Shown here in pieces: positions 1-5,364 of a DNA stretch of 5,478 nt. This stretch comes from Clostridia bacterium. Lineage in GTDB: Bacteria > Bacillota > Clostridia > Monoglobales > Monoglobaceae. Every line of letters begins with the position of its first letter. Position 1 is the first letter of the stretch. Where the stretch lies: contig JAGALN010000117.1 of assembly GCA_017625185.1 (NCBI GenBank), positions 1 to 5,478 of the forward strand. Direction: 5' to 3'. Both the position numbers and the translations under genes were made by a program. A model generated the notes under the pieces. It did no database searches, was not told the origin of the DNA, and was given only the letters and a program-made list of their open reading frames with translations.

Positions 1-57
1 CTCATCAATGCCATCGGTATTCATATAATCTTTCAGCCAAGATAATGGTAAATTCAT
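1..57 (-). CDS. pheT: Phenylalanyl-tRNA synthetase beta subunit, N-terminal 19 codons (partial)
   Basis: Only the first 19 codons are inside the window, and the gene continues past the left edge. The visible peptide MNLPLSWLKDYMNTDGIDE is the characteristic start of bacterial PheT, where a MxxxxxWLxxY segment opens the B1 domain. PheT pairs with PheS as an (alpha-beta)2 enzyme that charges tRNA-Phe with phenylalanine in the cytoplasm. The beta chain provides tRNA binding and editing. The ATG is preceded on the minus strand by AAAGGA (68-73) with 10 bases between. The gap to the pheS stop codon is 21 bases with no terminator or promoter, so pheT is translated from the pheS transcript. The assignment rests on the N-terminus plus the pheS neighbour. 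Confidence 0.9.
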   Translation of the reverse strand, partial: MNLPLSWLKDYMNTDGIDE

Positions 58-78
58 GGTTAATACATCCTTTCTCTG

Positions 79-1098
79 CTAGAACTGCTCTAAAAACCGT
101 ACATCGTTCTCATAGAACAATCGAATATCGTCAATATCGTACCGGAACATTGCCACACGCTCTAAACCGATACCAAAAGCAAATCCCGAATACTCCTCCG
201 GGTCGATGCCGCAATTCCGCAACACTTTAGGATGTACCATACCGCAACCTAAAATCTCAATCCAACCCTCGCCCTTACAAATCCGGCAACCCTCGCCGCC
301 GCAGTTGAAGCAGGAAATATCCACCTCGGCACTGGGCTCGGTAAAGGGGAAGTGGTGGGGACGGAACCGAAGTCTTGTTTCCTCGCCGTATAACTTCTTC
401 ACAAAGACTTCTAAGGTTCCTTTCAGGTCTGCCATGGTAATATTTTTGTCAATTACCAGACCCTCTACCTGATGGAACACCGGGGAGTGGGTTGCGTCCA
501 TCGCATCGCTCCGATACACCCGCCCGGGAGAGATAATCCGGATGGGCGGCTTTTGCTGCTCCATGGTCCGCACCTGTACCGGAGAGGTCTGGGTACGCAT
601 GACTACAGTTTCGTCAATATAAAAGGTATCTTGAGTATCTCTTGCCGGATGGTCCTTGGGGATATTCAGTGCCTCAAAGTTATAGTAATCCAGTTCTACC
701 TCAGGACCCTCAGCAATGGAAAAGCCCATCCCGATAAAGATGTCTTTTAAGTCATCCAGAACGGTAATCAGGGGATGCTTCTTTCCCTTTGCCGGTTTGT
801 TACCCGGCATGGTTACGTCAATTTTTTCACTTTCCAGCTTGGCATTCGCCGCCGCCGCTTCCAACGACGACTTCTTTTCCTCCAGAGCGGTTTCAATCTC
901 ACCCCGAACCTGGTTAGCAAGCTGACCAATCACCGGCCGCTCCTCAGCAGAAAGACCGCCCATGCCCTTCATAACAGCGGTCAGTTCCCCCTTCTTTCCA
1001 AGATATTGAATCCGCAGCTCTTCCAGCTCTGTCAGGGTTGCCGCACTTTCCAGTGCCGCCATGGCGCCATTGCGGATATTGGTTAATTGCTCTTTCAT
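79..1098 (-). CDS. pheS: Phenylalanyl-tRNA synthetase alpha subunit
   Basis: Catalytic alpha chain of phenylalanyl-tRNA synthetase, a class II enzyme that forms Phe-AMP and transfers Phe to tRNA-Phe. With the start used here the protein has 339 residues, normal for Firmicutes. Residues about 1-90 are the helical tRNA-binding arm. The catalytic core follows, with the [13 protein letters not shown] segment (about 131-146), the motif 2 region [19 protein letters not shown] (192-210) and motif 3 GIGLERVAM (309-317). The Phe-pocket segment GFAFG keeps its alanine. A four-cysteine knuckle CxxC-x4-CxxC lies at 263-274, as is common in Firmicutes PheS. An in-frame ATG five codons upstream (1113) was rejected because the Shine-Dalgarno GGAGG (1107-1111) overlaps it and sits 8 bases before the ATG at 1098. 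First gene of the pheST operon, divergent from dusB. Confidence 0.97.
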   Translation of the reverse strand: MKEQLTNIRNGAMAALESAATLTELEELRIQYLGKKGELTAVMKGMGGLSAEERPVIGQLANQVRGEIETALEEKKSSLEAAAANAKLESEKIDVTMPGNKPAKGKKHPLITVLDDLKDIFIGMGFSIAEGPEVELDYYNFEALNIPKDHPARDTQDTFYIDETVVMRTQTSPVQVRTMEQQKPPIRIISPGRVYRSDAMDATHSPVFHQVEGLVIDKNITMADLKGTLEVFVKKLYGEETRLRFRPHHFPFTEPSAEVDISCFNCGGEGCRICKGEGWIEILGCGMVHPKVLRNCGIDPEEYSGFAFGIGLERVAMFRYDIDDIRLFYENDVRFLEQF

Positions 1099-1106
1099 TT
1101 CCGAAA

Positions 1107-1111
1107 CCTCC
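1107..1111 (-). promoter_or_regulatory. Ribosome binding site deciding the pheS start
   Basis: On the minus strand this reads GGAGG, 8 bases before the ATG at 1098-1096. The upstream in-frame ATG at 1113-1111 supplies part of this motif and has no Shine-Dalgarno of its own, so the shorter protein beginning [10 protein letters not shown] is preferred. Confidence 0.85.
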
Positions 1112-1138
1112 ATGATACTCTATTTCGTCTATCGAATT

Positions 1139-1167
1139 ATTTTACCACAAATAATCCGTTATGGCAA
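1139..1167 (-). promoter_or_regulatory. Sigma-A-type promoter for pheST
   Basis: On the minus strand, TTGCCA (1167-1162) and TAAAAT (1144-1139) are separated by 17 bases. A TGG directly upstream of the -10 forms an extended -10 element. Predicted transcription starts near 1132, giving a leader of about 33 bases before the pheS start. That is too short for a T-box riboswitch, the usual control of pheST in many Firmicutes. Confidence 0.7.
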
Positions 1168-1224
1168 GGAAATTTGGCGAAAAAATTCAAGAAAAATCAG
1201 TTTTTTCGAAAATCAGAAAAACTC

Positions 1225-1253
1225 TTGACTTGTTTTTTAGAATATGGTTAGAT
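1225..1253 (+). promoter_or_regulatory. Sigma-A-type promoter for dusB
   Basis: TTGACT (1225-1230) is followed 17 bases later by TTAGAT (1248-1253). TGG immediately upstream of the -10 (1245-1247) would compensate for the weak hexamer. Predicted transcription starts near 1260, so the leader is only about 20 bases. The -35 sits at the end of an A-rich tract, as in the rny promoter. Confidence 0.6.
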
Positions 1254-1269
1254 AAAAGAAGATAATGAC

Positions 1270-1275
1270 AAGGAG
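1270..1275 (+). promoter_or_regulatory. Ribosome binding site deciding the dusB start
   Basis: AAGGAG ends 7 bases before the ATG at 1283. It lies inside the reading frame that would begin at the ATG at 1265, so that upstream start has no usable Shine-Dalgarno and is probably only a few bases from the transcription start. Confidence 0.85.
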
Positions 1276-1282
1276 TACTCTC

Positions 1283-2236
1283 ATGAAAATCGGAACACTG
1301 GAATTGGAAAACAATCTGTTTTTGGCACCCATGGCAGGGGTTACCGACAAGGCATTCCGGCTGATTGCCAAGCCCTTTGGTCCTGCCCTGATGTATACCG
1401 AAATGGTCTCGGGCAAGGGCCTGCACTTTGGCAGTTCCCGCACCGAGTCCCTGCTTGCTGCGGAGGACGCCGAAAAGCCAGTAGCCGCCCAAATCTTCGG
1501 TCACGATCCGGAAATTATGGGAGAGATTGCTGCCGATGCTTTAAAATACGGTGCTGTCATGATTGATATCAACATGGGTTGTCCTGCCCCCAAAATTGTC
1601 AACAACGGGGATGGTTCTGCTATGATGAAGGACCCGGAAAACGCCGGTTTGGTCATTGCCGCTGTCAGGAAAGCGGTTTCGGTTCCCGTTACGGTAAAAT
1701 TCCGGATGGGTTGGGACGACGCCCATATCAACGCTGTGGAATTTGCTAAGATTGCCGAGGCAAACGGCGCCGACGCCGTAACTGTCCACGGAAGAACCCG
1801 GGAGGCATTTTACAGCGGGAATGCCGACTGGAGCATCATCCGGGATGTGAAAAAAGCAGTAGCTATTCCCGTTATTGGAAACGGGGATATAACCGACGGT
1901 CCCTCTGCCAAAGCCATGCTGGAGCAGACCGGCTGTGACGGGATTATGGTGGGCCGTGCTGCCCAGGGTAACCCATGGGTTTTCCGGAATATTCTCCACT
2001 ATCTTGAAACCAAGGAGGTTCTTCCTCCCCCCTCTCTCCTCCAGCGGACAGAAACCGCCACCCGACATCTGGAACTTTTGGTAAAATTCAAGGGCGAGCA
2101 TCGGGGAATTTTAGAAGGACGAAAGCATATGTCCTGGTATTTCAAAGGAATTCCCGGAGGAGCACCTCTTCGTGAGCGGTTTAACAGAGCCTGCACTTAT
2201 GCAGAAATGTCCGCTCTCTTACAAGGACTCTTGTAG
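1283..2236 (+). CDS. dusB: tRNA-dihydrouridine synthase, DusB/NifR3 family
   Basis: FMN- and NADPH-dependent enzyme that reduces specific uridines of tRNA to dihydrouridine, mainly in the D-loop. Which positions this copy modifies cannot be read from sequence. The 317-residue protein has the expected TIM-barrel motifs in order: APMAGVTD (15-22), INMGCPAPK with catalytic Cys100, VKFRMGW with Lys139 and Arg141, VHGRTRE with His169, GNGD (199-202) and the FMN-phosphate loop GRAAQGNPW (224-232). A helical tRNA-binding domain containing RKHMSWYFKG (280-289) follows. The start at 1283 is fixed by AAGGAG 7 bases upstream. The length is close to the family norm and the frame is intact. It is divergent from pheST. 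No terminator is visible before the rny promoter, so some read-through into rny is possible. Confidence 0.95.
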   Translation: MKIGTLELENNLFLAPMAGVTDKAFRLIAKPFGPALMYTEMVSGKGLHFGSSRTESLLAAEDAEKPVAAQIFGHDPEIMGEIAADALKYGAVMIDINMGCPAPKIVNNGDGSAMMKDPENAGLVIAAVRKAVSVPVTVKFRMGWDDAHINAVEFAKIAEANGADAVTVHGRTREAFYSGNADWSIIRDVKKAVAIPVIGNGDITDGPSAKAMLEQTGCDGIMVGRAAQGNPWVFRNILHYLETKEVLPPPSLLQRTETATRHLELLVKFKGEHRGILEGRKHMSWYFKGIPGGAPLRERFNRACTYAEMSALLQGLL

Positions 2237-2271
2237 AGCAAAAACACCCTTCTATCCATTGCAAAAAACTC

Positions 2272-2300
2272 TTGACTTTTTCACAAAAAAAATGTACAAT
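2272..2300 (+). promoter_or_regulatory. Sigma-A-type promoter for rny
   Basis: TTGACT (2272-2277) and TACAAT (2295-2300) are separated by 17 bases, and both hexamers are near consensus. An A-tract lies directly upstream. The predicted transcription start near 2307 leaves a leader of about 95-120 bases before rny. This leader is T-rich, and I see no clear hairpin or riboswitch in it. Confidence 0.8.
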
Positions 2301-2399
2301 AAAATGGTGCAATTTTATGCCTTTATGCTTTACGCTTTGATCTATATTTTATTTCCTATGTATTTTTATTTCAGTCATACTGGGCGTCCTTGACGCTAC

Positions 2400-3998
2400 A
2401 TGAATCAAACTCAGGAGGTGTTAACGATAGACACAACAAGTATTATTGTAATCATTGCTCTTGCTGTGGTTGCTGTTTTGGGTGCCTTTGGCGCCTTTAA
2501 ATACGGCTATTCCTACCGGAAGAAGTTCGCAGAGCTGAAAATCGGCAGTGCCGAGGAAGAGGCAAAGCGAATCATCCAGGAAGCAAGAGAAAAGTCCAAT
2601 AAAGAAGCAGAAAATGCAAAGAAAGAACAACTGTTAGAAGCCAAAGAAGAAATACATAGATTAAGAAACGAATTAGACAAAGAAATTAAGGAACGCCGCA
2701 GTGATTTGCAGCGGCAGGAGAGAAGAGTACAGCAGAAAGAAGACGCCATTGACAAAAAGACCCAGTCTTTGGAAGATAAAGAAGCACAACTCCAGAAGAA
2801 GTTCGGCGAAGTCGAAGAACTTCAGGCAGAAGTTGCCCGGGTCAAGGGCCTGCAGCTGGCACAACTGGAAAAGATTGCTGATTTCAGCGTTGACCAGGCA
2901 AAGGAATTCCTGCTCAAGCAGGTAGAGGACGATATTAAGCACGAAAAGGCAATGCTGATTAAAAGCATTGAGGAACAGACCAAGGACGAGGCAGAAACCA
3001 GAGCCCGCCAGATTATTACCGGTGCTATTCAGCGTTGTGCGGCAGATCAGGTAACCGAAACCACCGTTTCCGTTGTCCAACTCCCCAGTGACGAAATGAA
3101 AGGGCGCATCATCGGTCGTGAGGGTCGAAACATCCGTACCATTGAAACACTGACCGGTGTGGATTTAATCATCGACGATACTCCGGAAGCAGTCATTCTT
3201 TCCGGATTCGATCCGGTTCGGCGTGAGATTGCCCGCCGGTCTTTGGAAAAACTGATTGTAGACGGTCGGATTCATCCGGGACGGATTGAAGAAACCGTAG
3301 AAAAAGCTACCAAGGAAGTGGATAACATCATCAAGCAGGAGGGCGAACGTGCCACCTTCGAAACCCATGTTCACGGGCTCCATCCCGAACTGGTTCGCCT
3401 GCTGGGTCGCTTAAAGTACAGAACCAGCTACGGTCAGAATGTACTTCAGCATGCCATTGAGGTTTCCCACCTGGCAGGTTTGATGGCAGGAGAACTGGGT
3501 GCTGATGTAGCCCTTGCAAAGCGTGCCGGTCTTCTCCACGATATTGGCAAGGCAATCGACCACGAGGTGGAGGGCTCCCACGTAACCATCGGCGGAGATG
3601 TGGCTAAAAAGTATAAAGAGAACGATAAGGTTGTTCACGCAATCCTGGCACACCATGGCGATATCGAGCCTAAAACCATTGAAGCATGTCTGGTTCAGGC
3701 AGCAGACGGCATTTCCGCTGCACGTCCCGGCGCTCGCCGTGAGAACTTAGAATCCTACATTAAGCGTCTGGAACAGTTAGAGGAAATTGCAAACTCCTTC
3801 AAGGGCGTTGAACGCTCCTTTGCAATCCAGGCAGGTCGTGAGGTTCGTATCATGGTGAAATCCGATGCAGTCAGCGACGATGAAACCATTTTGATGGCAA
3901 AAGACATTGTGAAGCAGATTGAGGATACCATGGAATATCCCGGTCAGATTAAGGTCAATGTCATTCGTGAGCTTCGCGCCATCGAGTATGCGAAATAA
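2400..3998 (+). CDS. rny: Ribonuclease Y, membrane-anchored endoribonuclease
   Basis: RNase Y initiates mRNA decay and processing in many Firmicutes by endonucleolytic cleavage at the inner face of the membrane. The frame from the ATG at 2400 encodes 532 residues: one membrane helix (about 15-33), a long charged coiled coil (about 45-205), a KH RNA-binding domain with GREG in RIIGREGRN (239-242), and an HD phosphohydrolase domain with His380-Asp381 in [11 protein letters not shown] plus HAILAHHGD (413-421). The frame is intact to the TAA. The start is uncertain. AGGAGGTG (2413-2420) lies inside this frame and points to an ATA codon at 2427, which would give 523 residues starting (M)DTTSII, closer to the family's usual 520. 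The ATG at 2400 has no visible Shine-Dalgarno, and the in-frame GTG at 2418 overlaps the motif. The coordinates use the conventional start codon. Monocistronic, with its own promoter and terminator. Confidence 0.95.
   Translation: MNQTQEVLTIDTTSIIVIIALAVVAVLGAFGAFKYGYSYRKKFAELKIGSAEEEAKRIIQEAREKSNKEAENAKKEQLLEAKEEIHRLRNELDKEIKERRSDLQRQERRVQQKEDAIDKKTQSLEDKEAQLQKKFGEVEELQAEVARVKGLQLAQLEKIADFSVDQAKEFLLKQVEDDIKHEKAMLIKSIEEQTKDEAETRARQIITGAIQRCAADQVTETTVSVVQLPSDEMKGRIIGREGRNIRTIETLTGVDLIIDDTPEAVILSGFDPVRREIARRSLEKLIVDGRIHPGRIEETVEKATKEVDNIIKQEGERATFETHVHGLHPELVRLLGRLKYRTSYGQNVLQHAIEVSHLAGLMAGELGADVALAKRAGLLHDIGKAIDHEVEGSHVTIGGDVAKKYKENDKVVHAILAHHGDIEPKTIEACLVQAADGISAARPGARRENLESYIKRLEQLEEIANSFKGVERSFAIQAGREVRIMVKSDAVSDDETILMAKDIVKQIEDTMEYPGQIKVNVIRELRAIEYAK
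2413..2420 (+). promoter_or_regulatory. Strong Shine-Dalgarno inside the rny frame, pointing at an ATA codon
   Basis: AGGAGGTG is nearly perfectly complementary to the 16S rRNA tail. Eight bases separate AGGAGG from the in-frame ATA codon at 2427-2429. No ATG, GTG or TTG stands at a suitable distance downstream. The motif suggests rny starts at a near-cognate AUA, or that an ATG there was mutated or misread. Confidence 0.65.
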
Positions 3999-4006
3999 AT
4001 TGAATT

Positions 4007-4040
4007 TATCCACCGACAAAAAGTCGGTGGATATTTTTGT
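4007..4040 (+). terminator. Rho-independent terminator after rny
   Basis: ATCCACCGAC (4008-4017) pairs perfectly with GTCGGTGGAT (4023-4032) across an AAAAA loop. One further T-A pair lies at the base, and the hairpin is followed by ATTTTTGT. It begins 8 bases after the rny stop codon. Confidence 0.93.
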
Positions 4041-4117
4041 CCATGCACCATTTTTTCTTCTTTGAATATAGTAAGAGTAGCAACCGGGTAGGAAAGAATC
4101 ATAGAGGTGGTGTCAGG

Positions 4118-4288
4118 ATGGGAAGAAATCAAAGATGTTGCAGAAAAGGCGGCGGAACCTGGGGAATCATTTTGATTTCTCTGGGAATCGGCGTTTTTCT
4201 TGCTCGGCTTTTGCCCTATTATTTTCTGATTTTCCTCTTTGGTGCCGCCCTGGTCTATCTTGGCATCCGGCATCTTCTAAAAAAATGA
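4118..4288 (+). CDS. Small two-helix membrane protein, function unknown
   Basis: 56 residues, not recognised as a named family. A basic N-terminus with adjacent cysteines (MGRNQRCCRKGGG) is followed by a first hydrophobic segment (about 15-31, TWGIILISLGIGVFLAR), a short turn containing Pro-Tyr-Tyr, a second hydrophobic segment (about 34-50) and a basic tail (RHLLKK). It is probably an integral membrane protein with two crossing helices. The start was chosen because GAGGTGG (4104-4110) lies just upstream, with 8 bases between AGGTG and the ATG. A longer frame from 4037 would begin inside the rny terminator T-tract. Only 26 bases separate its stop from the spoVM-like gene, so the two are likely co-transcribed. 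A role at a membrane during sporulation is an inference from that neighbour only. Confidence 0.75.
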   Translation: MGRNQRCCRKGGGTWGIILISLGIGVFLARLLPYYFLIFLFGAALVYLGIRHLLKK

Positions 4289-4301
4289 TGTTGTCAACCA
4301 G

Positions 4302-4308
4302 AAAGGGG
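4302..4308 (+). promoter_or_regulatory. Ribosome binding site of the spoVM-like gene
   Basis: AAAGGGG ends 6 bases before the ATG at 4315. It supports translation of the 30-codon frame as an independent gene rather than as the tail of a longer overlapping frame. Confidence 0.75.
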
Positions 4309-4314
4309 ATTGTT

Positions 4315-4407
4315 ATGCAAATCGTTGTTGTAAAAGCACCAAAACTGTTACGGGGGATTTTGCGTACTGTATTCAAAATGAAAAAACCGGAGAGCGCATC
4401 ATTTTAA
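4315..4407 (+). CDS. spoVM: Stage V sporulation protein SpoVM
   Basis: A 30-residue amphipathic peptide beginning MQIVVVKAPKLLRGILRTVF and ending in a charged tail. It aligns without gaps to Bacillus subtilis SpoVM (26 residues, MKFYTIKLPKFLGGIVRAM...). Lys7, Pro9, Lys10, Leu12, Gly14, Ile15 and Arg17 coincide. Pro9 is the residue known to matter for SpoVM recognition of convex membrane. In B. subtilis SpoVM sits on the mother-cell face of the forespore membrane and anchors SpoIVA, starting spore-coat assembly and allowing cortex formation. A Shine-Dalgarno, AAAGGGG, lies 6 bases before the ATG. The gene follows the 56-residue membrane protein gene by 26 bases, and a hairpin terminator follows it. 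I saw no convincing sigma-E promoter. It marks the organism as descended from spore formers. Confidence 0.85.
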   Translation: MQIVVVKAPKLLRGILRTVFKMKKPESASF

Positions 4408-4418
4408 GAAAAACGGGG

Positions 4419-4456
4419 AAACCTACTTTCGTATGGAAGTAGGTTTTTCTTCTTCC
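4419..4456 (+). terminator. Rho-independent terminator after spoVM
   Basis: AAACCTACTTTC (4419-4430) pairs with GGAAGTAGGTTT (4435-4446) over a GTAT loop, giving 12 pairs including one G-T. It is followed by TT and a pyrimidine run, CTTCTTCC. It lies 11 bases after the spoVM stop. Confidence 0.9.
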
Positions 4457-4500
4457 AAACGCCCTTTGCAGAAACTTTGCAAAAAATTTCAAAAAAACGC

Positions 4501-4529
4501 TTGACAAATCCTGCATCTCCTATTATAAT
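4501..4529 (+). promoter_or_regulatory. Consensus sigma-A promoter of the tRNA operon
   Basis: TTGACA (4501-4506) and TATAAT (4524-4529) match consensus in all twelve positions with a 17-base spacer. An A-rich stretch upstream (4480-4498) resembles an UP element. Transcription should begin near 4536, about 40 bases before the mature tRNA-Leu. This strength is typical of stable RNA genes. Confidence 0.93.
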
Positions 4530-4575
4530 ATATTGGTCGGCTAGAGAAACTGATAAGTCCCTCGATGCCTACGAT

Positions 4576-4659
4576 GCGAGCATGCTGGAATCGGCAGACA
4601 GGCACGTTTGAGGGGCGTGTGCTTATGGCGTGTGGGTTCAAGTCCCACTGCTCGCACCA
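4576..4659 (+). tRNA. tRNA-Leu, anticodon GAG
   Basis: The acceptor stem is GCGAGCA (4576-4582) with TGCTCGC (4649-4655), followed by discriminator A and an encoded CCA (4657-4659). The D-arm has CTG pairing with CAG around GAATCGG. The anticodon stem CACGT/GCGTG (one T-G pair) carries the loop TTGAGGG, with anticodon GAG at 4610-4612, which reads CUC and CUU leucine codons. A 12-base variable arm (4620-4631) can form a short stem, as expected of class II tRNAs. The T-arm is GTGGG-TTCAAGT-CCCAC. First gene of a two-tRNA operon. The A73 discriminator fits leucine identity. Confidence 0.96.
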
Positions 4660-4665
4660 CTACAT

Positions 4666-4739
4666 TGCCTGATTGTGTAAGGGTAGCACAAATGACTCTG
4701 ACTCATTTTGTTCGGGTTCGAATCCTGATCAGGCAGCCA
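4666..4739 (+). tRNA. tRNA-Gln, anticodon CTG
   Basis: The acceptor TGCCTGA (4666-4672) pairs with TCAGGCA (4729-4735), followed by discriminator G and encoded CCA (4737-4739). The anticodon stem AATGA/TCATT holds the loop CTCTGAC, with anticodon CTG at 4698-4700 reading CAG. The T-arm is TCGGG-TTCGAAT-CCTGA. The weak U1-A72 pair and G73 are known glutamine identity features in bacteria and support the call. It lies 6 bases after tRNA-Leu in the same transcript. The CCA end runs almost directly into the terminator hairpin, so 3' maturation must cut close to that stem. Confidence 0.96.
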
Positions 4740-4784
4740 AAAAGAAACGACAATTTTCGATGAGAAAGTTGTCGTTTCTTTTTG
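4740..4784 (+). terminator. Long hairpin terminator of the tRNA operon
   Basis: The left arm 4740-4758 pairs with the right arm 4764-4782 over the loop GATGA (4759-4763), giving 19 consecutive pairs with one T-G, and 20 if the tRNA's terminal A joins. The right arm ends in TTTTT. The A-rich left base means it could also work for transcripts from the right. The stem includes AAACGACAA, which recurs nearby. Confidence 0.92.
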
Positions 4785-4788
4785 TACT

Positions 4789-4823
4789 ATTCACTTTTCA
4801 CTATTCTCTCTTCACTCTTCACT
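4789..4823 (+). repeat. Tandem array of five 7-bp repeats, consensus NTTCACT
   Basis: The successive heptamers are ATTCACT, TTTCACT, ATTCTCT, CTTCACT and CTTCACT, in perfect 7-base register. The preceding TTGTACT (4782-4788) may be a sixth, degenerate copy overlapping the terminator tail. No reading frame or promoter uses this stretch. Confidence 0.85.
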
Positions 4824-4838
4824 AAAATTGTCGTTTCC

Positions 4839-4873
4839 AGATAAGAGATAAAAGAGAATAGAGAAAAGAAAAG
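4839..4873 (+). repeat. Opposing array of five 7-bp repeats, consensus AGAKAAN
   Basis: The heptamers AGATAAG, AGATAAA, AGAGAAT, AGAGAAA and AGAAAAG are in exact register. Their reverse complements (NTTNTCT) resemble the NTTCACT units on the other side of a 15-base spacer, so the two arrays are inverted relative to each other. Confidence 0.8.
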
Positions 4874-4894
4874 GTAGTTTTGCTATGCAAAACA

Positions 4895-4922
4895 TTGAAT
4901 ATATGTAGATTTATGATATACT
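4895..4922 (+). promoter_or_regulatory. Promoter of the four-helix-bundle gene
   Basis: TTGAAT (4895-4900) and TATACT (4917-4922) are 16 bases apart, with TGA directly before the -10 (extended -10). The predicted start near 4929 coincides with the Shine-Dalgarno GAGGTG (4929-4934), so the leader would be very short. Confidence 0.6.
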
Positions 4923-4941
4923 GAATTTGAGGTGAAAATAT

Positions 4942-5292
4942 ATGGAAAGTCCACTTTTAAATAAATCGTTAGAATTTGCTACTCAAATCGTTCTTTTTTA
5001 CGAAAAATATGCAAAATCTAAAAGGGACACTACTATTGCAAAACAACTGCTGCGAAGTGCAACAAGTGTTGGAGCAAATATTAATGAAGCGATTTATGGA
5101 AATAGCAAACCCGATTTTATTGCAAAACTACATATTTCTCTAAAAGAAGTAAGCGAAAGCATATATTGGCTTACTCTCTTAAAGAATACAAGATTGTTTG
5201 AATATGATTATGAGATTTCGATTAAGCTAGCAGAAGAAATTAAGAAAATGCTTATTTCGTCAATCAATACAGCAAAGAGAAATCAAAACTAA
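4942..5292 (+). CDS. Four-helix bundle protein, 23S rRNA intervening sequence (S23/IVP) family
   Basis: 116 residues, the usual length for the family of small four-helix bundle proteins first seen as open frames in 23S rRNA intervening sequences. The Avd accessory proteins of diversity-generating retroelements are relatives. Family signatures are helix 2 QLLRSATSVGANINEA (35-50) and helix 3 KPDFIAKLHISLKEVSESI (56-74) with YWLTLLK. The N- and C-terminal helices cover about 8-27 and 88-111. The biological role is not established. Family members pentamerise and have basic surfaces suited to nucleic acid. The Shine-Dalgarno GAGGTG lies 7 bases before the ATG. The gene is about one-third G+C against roughly half in the core genes here, pointing to acquisition. 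No rRNA, reverse transcriptase or variable repeat is visible, so this is a stand-alone copy behind a tRNA operon and the heptamer hairpin. Confidence 0.88.
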   Translation: MESPLLNKSLEFATQIVLFYEKYAKSKRDTTIAKQLLRSATSVGANINEAIYGNSKPDFIAKLHISLKEVSESIYWLTLLKNTRLFEYDYEISIKLAEEIKKMLISSINTAKRNQN

Positions 5293-5317
5293 AATATCTC
5301 TATGTTTCTCTTTTTTC

Positions 5318-5364
5318 TTTTCCCCAGACTCCCCCTCTTCATCCCTGTGGAAAAGTGGGGAAAA
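5318..5364. repeat. 9-bp inverted repeat after the four-helix-bundle gene
   Basis: TTTTCCCCA (5318-5326) is the exact reverse complement of TGGGGAAAA (5356-5364), with 29 bases between. No T-run follows, so a terminator role is doubtful. One DnaA-box-like site lies in the loop. Confidence 0.5.

Larger units (their letters stand above)
4789..4873. repeat. Imperfect 35-bp-arm inverted repeat made of the two heptamer arrays
   Basis: Folded about position 4831, the two 35-base arrays pair at 26 of 35 positions. The best block is 4794-4809 with 4853-4868, which matches at 15 of 16. The apex is the 15-base spacer 4824-4838 (AAAATTGTCGTTTCC). There is no T-tract, so it is not a terminator. It lies between the tRNA operon and the four-helix-bundle gene. 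It could be an RNA-processing hairpin or a mobile-element remnant, and neither is shown. Confidence 0.7.

Noticed and set aside
2304..2393. Short hydrophobic, Phe/Tyr-rich frame in the rny leader (MVQFYAFMLYALIYILFP...), a possible leader peptide
   Set aside because: The ATG at 2304 lies before the predicted transcription start, the next ATG at 2325 has no Shine-Dalgarno, and the T-rich sequence alone would give Phe, Tyr and Ile codons. No attenuator hairpin follows.
4064..4099. Possible promoters before the small membrane gene: TATAGT (4067-4072), or a sigma-F/G-like GTAAG with GGAAAGAAT (4071-4099)
   Set aside because: TATAGT lacks a credible -35 at 17 bases. The sigma-F/G-like match would start transcription inside the Shine-Dalgarno and does not fit the sigma-E control of spoVM known from B. 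subtilis. Neither is strong enough to list.
4037..4117. N-terminal extension of the 56-residue protein starting at 4037
   Set aside because: It would start inside the T-tract of the rny terminator and has no ribosome binding site. GAGGTGG at 4104-4110 fits the ATG at 4118.
4789..4873. CRISPR array
   Set aside because: Units are 7 bases with no spacers between them, and the two arrays are inverted. There are no cas genes.
5295..5325. Pyrimidine-rich tract with heptamer-like TTTCTCT and TTTTTCT, as a third heptamer array
   Set aside because: Only two adjacent units keep the register and the tract is low-complexity T/C, so chance similarity is likely.
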